Shown piece by piece: positions 1 through 4,799 of a stretch of DNA of 5,606 bases. This stretch comes from Gammaproteobacteria bacterium. GTDB taxonomy: Bacteria > Pseudomonadota > Gammaproteobacteria > HK1. Positions within the stretch are counted from its first letter, which is position 1; each line of letters begins with the position of its first letter. The notes below the pieces were generated by a model. The model was given only the letters and a program-made list of their open reading frames with translations. It had not been told where the DNA came from and searched no databases. The stretch covers positions 1 through 5,606 of the forward strand of contig JAGRHX010000979.1 in assembly GCA_020444775.1 (NCBI GenBank). Direction: 5' to 3'. The translations under genes and the position numbers were made by a program.

Positions 1-284
1 ATGTTGGCACCGGAGCAGAACACCCTGTCCTTGCCACCGGTGATGATCACGCTGCGGATTTCGGGGTGCTCGAAACGGATCCGATTCAAGGCATCGTGCA
101 GCTCGATGTCCACACCTAGATCGTAGCTGTTCAGCTTCAGCGTGTAGCCCGGCCGCAGCCCACCCGCCTCGTCGATGTCGAGGCTCAAGGTGGCAACCGG
201 GCCATCGAAGGACAACCGCCAGTGACGATAGGCGCTCGGCTCGGTCTGATAATCGATCGGTGGCATCGGGCTCACGGCGGACAT
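1..284 (-). CDS. boxC: BoxC, benzoyl-CoA-dihydrodiol lyase (2,3-epoxybenzoyl-CoA dihydrolase), N-terminal part
   Basis: Only the first 94 complete codons are inside the window; the gene runs off the left edge. Known BoxC proteins are about 550 residues, so roughly one sixth is seen. BoxC is a cytoplasmic crotonase-superfamily enzyme that opens the ring of the epoxide made by BoxAB from benzoyl-CoA, giving 3,4-dehydroadipyl-CoA semialdehyde and formate. I recognise it from the family-typical stretches GPVATLSLDIDE, LRPGYTLKLNSYDLGVDIEL and the crotonase-like VIITGGKDRVFCSGAN just before the edge. The ATG at 284 is supported by GGGAG six bases upstream (291-295, minus strand). It is the last visible gene of the minus-strand series, 111 bases after the monooxygenase. 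No frameshift is seen in the visible part. The identification is strong; the C-terminal region could not be checked. Confidence 0.92.
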   Translation of the reverse strand, partial: MSAVSPMPPIDYQTEPSAYRHWRLSFDGPVATLSLDIDEAGGLRPGYTLKLNSYDLGVDIELHDALNRIRFEHPEIRSVIITGGKDRVFCSGAN

Positions 285-290
285 CTTCGG

Positions 291-295
291 CTCCC
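291..295 (-). promoter_or_regulatory. Shine-Dalgarno site of boxC
   Basis: Read on the minus strand, GGGAG lies six bases before the ATG at 284. It fixes the start of boxC, and no competing in-frame start upstream has a comparable site. Confidence 0.6.
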
Positions 296-310
296 AGGGC
301 TGTTCCCGGC

Positions 311-316
311 ATTGTA
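311..316 (-). promoter_or_regulatory. Possible -10 element upstream of boxC
   Basis: In the 111-base gap between the monooxygenase and boxC, the minus strand carries TACAAT (five of six matches to TATAAT), which would start transcription about 20 bases before the boxC ATG. No good -35 hexamer lies at 16-18 bases; the nearest sequences resemble CGGTTC or GCGGTT. A 10-bp perfect palindrome, TCGTGCACGA (325-334), covers the spacer and could be an operator. In a GC-rich background an AT-rich hexamer stands out, but this is weak evidence, and boxC may simply be transcribed from the upstream operon. Confidence 0.25.
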
Positions 317-395
317 CGCGCGCATCGTGCACGAACCGCGAGCAGGCTCGGAGCGCCGCCGTACCCGGCGCCGCCCGGCCCGTCCCCCGGCACGC

Positions 396-1637
396 TCAGG
401 ACCCGGATCGCGTCTTTGGCGTGCCCAGCTCCGGCACGTTGCTCGAGGAGGCGGCCAACATCGGCGAGCGGGTGTGTTTCAGCGCCTCGGCCGCCTGCTC
501 GTTGGCCATGATCTTCGACATCACCGCCTCTCGTGCCCGGTCGAAATACTCCCGGTTCTCGCTGACGAAACGCTGCGAGCGACGCAGACCATCCAGATAG
601 CCGTTGATCTCCGGTATCACGTAGCGGGCCACCAGATCGTAGCTGCGCAGGGTGTTCTCCGGATTCGCCCAGTCGTGCACGAATCCGACCACCGTGCCGA
701 AGCCGCCCGACACCGCCAGCACCTCCTTGATCCGTGCCACCAGATCGTCCGGCGTGCCGATCACGGCGGCCGATCCCTCGGCGAAGGCCATCTTGTCCAC
801 CGCCTCGTCGGGTGTCTTGAACGGCCGCGCGCCGGGCCGCTGCAAGGTGCCGGTGATGTACTCGTTGTGGTGTCGGAACAGACCGTCCCGTGCCTGCTCA
901 CGTGCCGCCTCGCGACTCTCGGCGATGTGCCAGGACATCAGCACACGCCATTGACCACGGTCGGCCACCTTGCCGTGCTGCTGCGCCGACTGCTCGGCGA
1001 ACGACCATTGCTGCGCGAGCGAGGCGAGACCCTCGCTGGACAGCGAGCCGATGGAGATGATGCCGATGCCGTGCTTGCCCGCCAGGGTCATACCGGAGGG
1101 GCTGATCTGGGAGGCGACCGCGAACGGCATCTGCTCCTGCATGGGCAGCAGCTGCAGGGCCGCGTCGTTGAGATTGAACCAGTCGCTCTTCGCGCTGACC
1201 CGCTCGCCGGCGAACAACCGCTTGATGATGCCTATGGCCTCGTCCTGTCGATCGCGCAACAGCATCGGGTCGACACCCAGGGTGTGCGCATCGGAGGCCA
1301 GCGCGCCCGGCCCCGAGCCGAAGATCGCCCGTCCCCCGGTCATCCAGTCGAGCTGCACCATACGCTGCGCGACGTGAAAGGGGTGGTGATACGGTAGCGA
1401 GATCACACCGGTGCCGAGCCGGATACGCTGGGTACGCTGACCGGCGGCCGCCAGGAACATCTCCGGAGATGCGATCATCTCCCAGCCGCTGGAGTGATGC
1501 TCTCCGCACCAGAACTCGTCGTATCCCAGACGTTCCAGATGCTCGACCAGCGCGATATCACGCTGGAACTGCAGCATCGGGTTCTCACCGATGGGATGGT
1601 GTGGGGCCAGGAAGGCGCCGAATTTCAGTCGCGACAT
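396..1637 (-). CDS. Luciferase-like (LLM class) flavin-dependent monooxygenase
   Basis: A 413-residue cytoplasmic protein of the bacterial luciferase/F420-type TIM-barrel superfamily. These enzymes usually take reduced FMN from a partner reductase and insert one oxygen atom from O2 (hydroxylation, epoxidation or Baeyer-Villiger type). Visible family features, numbered from the ATG at 1637: KFGAFLAPHHPIGENP (5-20), the GEHHSSGWE segment with the luciferase-type EHH at 46-48, LGTGVISLPYHHPFHVAQR (74-92), and TGGRAIFGSGPG (100-111). The barrel closes with a GTPDDLVARIKEV segment and FVHDWANPE, followed by a polar C-terminal tail. Sequences of this branch are often auto-annotated as limonene 1,2-monooxygenase, but the substrate cannot be read from the sequence. 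A TTG four codons earlier (1649) is open, but it overlaps the ribosome-binding site (GGAG, 1644-1647), so I chose the ATG. The gene lies 55 bases after the SDR gene and 111 bases before boxC. No flavin reductase is visible in the window. Confidence 0.93.
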   Translation of the reverse strand: MSRLKFGAFLAPHHPIGENPMLQFQRDIALVEHLERLGYDEFWCGEHHSSGWEMIASPEMFLAAAGQRTQRIRLGTGVISLPYHHPFHVAQRMVQLDWMTGGRAIFGSGPGALASDAHTLGVDPMLLRDRQDEAIGIIKRLFAGERVSAKSDWFNLNDAALQLLPMQEQMPFAVASQISPSGMTLAGKHGIGIISIGSLSSEGLASLAQQWSFAEQSAQQHGKVADRGQWRVLMSWHIAESREAAREQARDGLFRHHNEYITGTLQRPGARPFKTPDEAVDKMAFAEGSAAVIGTPDDLVARIKEVLAVSGGFGTVVGFVHDWANPENTLRSYDLVARYVIPEINGYLDGLRRSQRFVSENREYFDRAREAVMSKIMANEQAAEALKHTRSPMLAASSSNVPELGTPKTRSGS

Positions 1638-1643
1638 GTATGA

Positions 1644-1647
1644 CTCC
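1644..1647 (-). promoter_or_regulatory. Shine-Dalgarno site deciding the monooxygenase start
   Basis: GGAG on the minus strand (within TTTGGAGTC) lies six bases before the ATG at 1637. It overlaps the codons that follow the alternative TTG at 1649, which argues that translation begins at the ATG and gives 413 rather than 417 residues. Confidence 0.6.
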
Positions 1648-1692
1648 AAAGATGGGGATGACTCGGGGCTGGTCGAGGCGGCGCGCGGGCGC

Positions 1693-2454
1693 TCAGTAGT
1701 CGATACGTCGGGTCAGGCCACCGTCGACGACCACGTTCGAGCCGGTCATGAAGCTGGCCGCGGGGCTGGCGACGAAGGCCACGGTGCGCGCGATTTCCTC
1801 GGGCCGGCCGAGCCGACCCATCGCGGTGCCCTTGACCGCGCTGGCGTAGCGGTCGGGATCGTTGCGTTCGATCTGCTGCCACAAGCCACCGTCGAAATAG
1901 ATCGAGCCCGGGGACACGGCGTTGACCCGAATCCCTTCGCTGGCGAGCTCCTGGCTGAGACCGGCCACGTAGGCAATGAGCGCGGCCTTTACCGAGTTGT
2001 AGGCACGCAGACCCGCGTAGATCTCGAGCGCCGCGGTGCTGGAGATGACCACCACCGAGCCGGCCCGCGAGGCGCGTAGATGCGGCAGGGCCGCGTCCAC
2101 CGCGTTGACCGTGCCGAGGATGTCCACTTCCAGACCCTGTCGCCAGGCCGACTCGGTGTTCGGCATGGCCAGCGCGCTGACGTTGCAGACCACCACGTCC
2201 AGGCCACCCAGCGCCTGCGCCCCGGCGCCGACGAAGCTCTGCAGACGCCCGCGGTCGCTGACGTCCAGGGCCTCGCCGTAGCCACGTACGCCGTGGGCTT
2301 CGACCGTGGCCACGGCTTGCGCCACACCGGCGGCATCGCGAGCGCACAAGGCCACGTCGCAGCCTTCGGCGGCGAGCTGCTCGACGATGGCGCGGCCGAT
2401 GCCCTTGGTGCCGCCGGTGACCAGCGCGCGCTTGCCACGCAGATTCAGATCCAT
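1693..2454 (-). CDS. SDR-family NAD(P)-dependent oxidoreductase
   Basis: A 253-residue classical short-chain dehydrogenase, the usual length for the family, and probably a soluble tetramer. It would interconvert an alcohol and a ketone. The Rossmann nucleotide motif TGGTKGIG is at 13-20. The residue after the second beta strand is Arg39 (ALCARD), and with Lys17 this points to NADP(H) rather than NAD(H). The catalytic Ser139, Tyr152 and Lys156 (YNSVK) are intact, and VNAVSPGSI (177-185) and the C-terminal VVDGGLTRRIDY are typical. Two departures from the textbook pattern are visible. The NNAG motif reads CNVS (90-93), and the usual catalytic Asn of the 'vNlxG' element is Asp111 (EVDILGT). The ATG at 2454 has GGAG six bases upstream (2461-2464). 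The gene follows the transketolase C-terminal subunit by 34 bases and precedes the monooxygenase by 55. The substrate is unknown; 3-oxoacyl-ACP reductase labels would be generic. Confidence 0.94.
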   Translation of the reverse strand: MDLNLRGKRALVTGGTKGIGRAIVEQLAAEGCDVALCARDAAGVAQAVATVEAHGVRGYGEALDVSDRGRLQSFVGAGAQALGGLDVVVCNVSALAMPNTESAWRQGLEVDILGTVNAVDAALPHLRASRAGSVVVISSTAALEIYAGLRAYNSVKAALIAYVAGLSQELASEGIRVNAVSPGSIYFDGGLWQQIERNDPDRYASAVKGTAMGRLGRPEEIARTVAFVASPAASFMTGSNVVVDGGLTRRIDY

Positions 2455-2488
2455 GCCCGACTCCGAGCTGCTCGCGGCGCCACGCCGC

Positions 2489-3463
2489 TCAATCCAACAG
2501 TGCCCGACAGGCGCGCTCGATGTGCGCCGCGCTCAGGCCGTGACGCTCACGCACCTTCGGCGTGGGCCCGACGACGGCGAACTCGTCCGGCACGCCGACC
2601 ATGCGCATACGCGTCGGTCGCTCGATCGCCAGCAGCTCGGCCACCGCGCCACCCAGCCCACCGCTGAGGTGATGCTCCTCGGCGGTGACGATGCCACGGG
2701 TCTGCTCGGCGGCGGCCAGCACGGTGTCGCGGTCCAGCGGCTTGATGGTATGCATGTTCACCACCCGCGCGCCGACCCCGTCGGCGGCCAGCGTACGCGC
2801 CGCGCTCAGGGCCATCTCCACCATGCAGCCGCAGGCGATGATGGTCACGTCGTCACCTGTGGTCAGCACGTCGGCGCGGCCGATGCGCGCACCGCCCTCC
2901 GGCGGCGTCACCGGTGCCTCGGCGACCCGTCCACCGAGACGCACATACACCGGACCATCGATGTCCGCGGTTGCCCGGGTCAGATGCCAGGCCTGCGCGG
3001 CATCGGCCGGCACCACCACGGTCATGTTCGGGAAGGAGCGCAGCAGCGCCAGGTCCTCGACCGCGTGGTGGGTACCACCGGCGACACCCAGCGATATGCC
3101 GCTGGCCGCGGCGCCGATCACCACCCGCTGATTGGCGTAGGCGACATCGTTGCGCAGCTGCTCCATCGAGCGCGCGGTGATGAAAGGCGCGTAGCCGCAC
3201 ACGAAGGGGTGCAGGCCGGTGGTGGCCAGACCACTCGCCATGCCCATCGCGTTCTGCTCGGCGATGCCGGCCTCGAGGACCCGCTCCGGCATCTCGGTGA
3301 GCATGCCGCGTAGACCGATGAGATCGATGGTGTCAGCCGAGATCGCGACCACCCGCGGATCGCGACGCGCCATCTCGGTAACCGCCAGACCGAAGGCCAA
3401 GCGTGACTGATTCTGGCACCGCGCCAGCCATTCGGGCTGGGTATCGCTGTCCGCGCCGCTCAT
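2489..3463 (-). CDS. Transketolase-like enzyme, C-terminal subunit
   Basis: A 324-residue protein matching the second half of transketolase: the pyrimidine-binding domain (about 18-185) and the C-terminal transketolase domain (about 200-318). The segment VLEAGIAEQNAMGMASGLA holds the conserved Glu69 that activates the thiamine-diphosphate aminopyrimidine ring. GTHHAVEDLALLRSFPNMTVVVPAD (130-154) is the conserved turn of the same domain. It should pair with the product of the preceding gene to form the active site, since the diphosphate-binding motif GDG...N is absent here and present there. The start ATG at 3463 shares the sequence ATGA with the stop of that gene, and GGGAG (3471-3475) lies seven bases upstream, so the two subunits are probably translationally coupled in equal amounts. 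Known split enzymes of this type act on varied sugar-phosphate or sulfosugar ketols, so classical pentose-phosphate transketolase activity should not be assumed. Confidence 0.94.
   Translation of the reverse strand: MSGADSDTQPEWLARCQNQSRLAFGLAVTEMARRDPRVVAISADTIDLIGLRGMLTEMPERVLEAGIAEQNAMGMASGLATTGLHPFVCGYAPFITARSMEQLRNDVAYANQRVVIGAAASGISLGVAGGTHHAVEDLALLRSFPNMTVVVPADAAQAWHLTRATADIDGPVYVRLGGRVAEAPVTPPEGGARIGRADVLTTGDDVTIIACGCMVEMALSAARTLAADGVGARVVNMHTIKPLDRDTVLAAAEQTRGIVTAEEHHLSGGLGGAVAELLAIERPTRMRMVGVPDEFAVVGPTPKVRERHGLSAAHIERACRALLD
3460..3463 (-). other. ATGA stop/start overlap of the two transketolase subunits
   Basis: The minus strand reads ATGA: TGA ends the N-terminal subunit and ATG starts the C-terminal one. 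Such a four-base overlap is typical of translational coupling and fits subunits of one complex made in equal amounts. Confidence 0.85.
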
Positions 3464-4293
3464 GATGCTTCTCCCAGCTCGCTCATGGCCCGCGCATAGA
3501 CCTCGTCGGTGACGTCATTGCTGTGCCACAGGTGGGTGTTCTCGGCAAAGCTCACCCCCTTGCCCTTGATGGTGTGGGCAACGATCGCCGACGGGCGATC
3601 GGTATCGAACGGCAGCGCATCGAGAGCGTCGACCACCTGCTCCATGTCGTGCCCGTCGATCTCGCGCACCGCCCAACCGAACGCCCGCCACTTGTCCACG
3701 ACCGGCTCCAGATCGAGCATCTCGCCCAGCGAGCCGCTCTGCTGGATCTTGTTGTAGTCGAGGATCACGGTGAGGTTCGAGACCCGCATGTGGGCCGCGG
3801 TCATCGCCGCCTCCCAGCTCGAGCCCTCCTGCAGCTCACCGTCGCCGAGCATCACCACGGTGCGAAACGCCTGGCCCTGCAGACGCGCGCCCAGCGCCAT
3901 GCCCAGACCGATGGACAGACCGTGCCCCAGACCACCGGTGCTCATCTCGACACCGGGCACCTTGATGTCCGGGTGCATGCCCAGCGGTGACTCGAAGCCG
4001 TAGAAGCGATCGAGCAGATCGGTGGGGATGAAGCCCGCCTGCGCGAGCACCGCGGCCAGCGCCGCGTTGGCGTGCCCCTTGGACAGCACGAATCGATCCC
4101 GGTCGGGCCAGTGCGGCTCCTGGGGACGCACGTTCAGATGGTGAAAGTACAGCGCCGCCAGCAGATCGGCCGCCGACGAGGAGCCGCCGACGTGACCGCT
4201 GCCAGCCGCGTGCAGGGCGCGCCATAGATTGCGACGCACCTGCAGTGCCTGACTGCGCAAGCCATCCAGCGTGGCTTCGCGATTGCTCTTCAT
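3460..4293 (-). CDS. Transketolase-like enzyme, N-terminal (thiamine-diphosphate-binding) subunit
   Basis: A 277-residue protein, the normal size for a stand-alone transketolase N-terminal subunit. It carries the thiamine-diphosphate and metal-binding motif from GDGELQEG (150-157) to the DYNK asparagine (Asn181). Other transketolase landmarks are GSGHVGGSSSAADLLAALYF (31-50) with the conserved His34, FVLSKGHA (68-75), GMHPD (105-109) and STGGLGHGLSIGLGMA (118-133). The C-terminal part has the HTIKGKGVSFAE segment. Together with the next gene it would transfer or cleave a two-carbon ketol group between a ketose or 2-oxo acid donor and an aldehyde acceptor. The ATG at 4293 is preceded by GGAGGA (4304-4309) at a slightly long spacing of ten bases. 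This is the first gene of the minus-strand operon, facing the long divergent region and its palindrome. The donor and acceptor cannot be predicted from the sequence alone. Confidence 0.95.
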   Translation of the reverse strand: MKSNREATLDGLRSQALQVRRNLWRALHAAGSGHVGGSSSAADLLAALYFHHLNVRPQEPHWPDRDRFVLSKGHANAALAAVLAQAGFIPTDLLDRFYGFESPLGMHPDIKVPGVEMSTGGLGHGLSIGLGMALGARLQGQAFRTVVMLGDGELQEGSSWEAAMTAAHMRVSNLTVILDYNKIQQSGSLGEMLDLEPVVDKWRAFGWAVREIDGHDMEQVVDALDALPFDTDRPSAIVAHTIKGKGVSFAENTHLWHSNDVTDEVYARAMSELGEAS

Positions 4294-4303
4294 GGTATCG
4301 ACG

Positions 4304-4309
4304 TCCTCC
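4304..4309 (-). promoter_or_regulatory. Shine-Dalgarno site of the transketolase N-terminal subunit
   Basis: GGAGGA on the minus strand, ten bases before the ATG at 4293. It is the strongest match in the window and lies five bases from the edge of the palindrome at 4315-4334, so a protein or RNA structure at the palindrome could affect initiation here. Confidence 0.55.
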
Positions 4310-4314
4310 GCCCC

Positions 4315-4334
4315 TGATCACATCGATGACATCA
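4315..4334. promoter_or_regulatory. Imperfect 20-bp palindrome, candidate operator of the transketolase operon
   Basis: The sequence is TGATCACATC followed by GATGACATCA. It equals its own reverse complement at 16 of 20 positions: the outer TGAT/ATCA and the central CATCGATG match, and only positions 5-6 and 15-16 break symmetry. It lies 22-41 bases upstream of the transketolase start and just beyond its ribosome-binding site. It overlaps a direct repeat ATCAC(A/G)TCGAT at 4317-4327 and 4331-4341 (14-bp period). A dimeric repressor or activator binding here would control the operon. No regulator gene is visible in the window and no regulator family can be named. A role in the mRNA leader is the alternative. 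Confidence 0.4.
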
Positions 4335-4379
4335 CGTCGATTGACGCTGTTCGCCTCGGCGCCGCGCGCCCGACCCCGC

Positions 4380-4385
4380 ATTCTA
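4380..4385 (-). promoter_or_regulatory. Possible -10 element of the minus-strand operon
   Basis: The minus strand reads TAGAAT, five of six matches to TATAAT, in an AT-richer patch (TTTGCTTAGAATGC). A start about seven bases downstream would give a leader of about 80 bases with the palindrome at 4315-4334 inside it. No convincing -35 hexamer is present at 16-18 bases (TGCCAT at 17), so activator dependence or a different promoter is possible. Confidence 0.2.
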
Positions 4386-4604
4386 AGCAAAGCGTGGCAG
4401 GCATGGCACGACGCCGAGCCGGCATCGACCCGCGCCGTGTCACGGCCGCCCGGGACTTGTCTGTTCAAGCGGCTCGGCACATGATCTGCAAGGCTCTCAT
4501 CGTTCGTACGGCCAGCGTCCGGGAACCAGACGCTGCTACAACCTCGGGCGGTTGTTCGCTGATCGGCTTCGCGAGGGATCGTCGCGGCGGCTGCGGTGGG
4601 AGGG

Positions 4605-4620
4605 ACAGGCGTGCGCCTGT
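4605..4620. repeat. 16-bp palindrome (7-bp arms, 2-base centre)
   Basis: ACAGGCG, TG, CGCCTGT: both arms are perfectly complementary. It lies about 180 bases upstream of the hydroxyacid dehydrogenase start. It may be an operator for that gene; there is no T run after it, so it is not an intrinsic terminator. Some short palindromes are expected by chance in GC-rich DNA. Confidence 0.35.
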
Positions 4621-4633
4621 GGAAGCTTGGATG

Positions 4634-4647
4634 CGTCGTCGACGACG
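4634..4647. repeat. 14-bp perfect palindrome
   Basis: CGTCGTC followed directly by GACGACG. Its centre is 28 bp from the centre of the palindrome at 4605-4620. The simple CGT/GAC composition makes chance occurrence more likely than for the neighbouring palindrome. Confidence 0.25.
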
Positions 4648-4799
4648 AGCGCCCGGCGGTCGGCCTCCAGACCCGCCGTCGAGACGATTCAAGGGCCTTC
4701 CCGCGCGCCTTCCGTCCGCCTCACACGTCTGCCGTCCGCGCCGCGGGCGTGCGGCCGAATTCGTGTACGCCTCGCCGGCTTTTTGGAAACGAGTCCAAC

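Larger units (their letters stand above)
4294..4799. other. 506-base divergent non-coding region
   Basis: This stretch separates the minus-strand operon from the plus-strand dehydrogenase. Frames open across it encode Arg-, Pro- and Gly-rich sequences with no recognisable domain, so I see no gene. It contains the candidate operator and -10 of the operon at its left end and two short palindromes (4605-4620, 4634-4647) in the middle. A weak plus-strand promoter candidate is TTGTCT at 4457-4462, 17 bases before CATGAT at 4480-4485 (four of six matches each). A T5 run lies at 4780-4784 just before the dehydrogenase. Nothing resembling a tRNA, riboswitch or insertion sequence was recognised. Confidence 0.6.

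Noticed and set aside
222..1397. Long plus-strand open frame (391 codons) opposite the monooxygenase and boxC start
   Set aside because: The translation is Arg-, His- and Ala-rich without any recognisable domain, and it lies antisense to clear protein-family matches. Long antisense frames are expected in GC-rich coding DNA.
1638..1649. TTG at 1649 as start of the monooxygenase
   Set aside because: It would overlap the GGAG ribosome-binding site, which is well spaced for the ATG at 1637. Family similarity begins at MSRLKFGAF.
2306..3313. Plus-strand open frame (335 codons) opposite the transketolase C-terminal subunit and SDR genes
   Set aside because: Low-information composition and no motif. 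It is antisense to two intact conserved genes.
4654..4678. CGGCGG/CCGCCG inverted repeat with a 13-base loop
   Set aside because: Six-base GC-only arms are common by chance at this base composition. There is no T run and no link to a start site.
4465..4692. Small minus-strand frame (75 codons) in the divergent region
   Set aside because: Rich in Arg, Pro and Gly with no domain, and I see no convincing ribosome-binding site. It is best explained as chance in GC-rich DNA.
4741..4784. GC-rich stretch ending in T5 as an intrinsic terminator
   Set aside because: No good stem abuts the T run, which is only five bases long, and it lies immediately before a gene start on the same strand.
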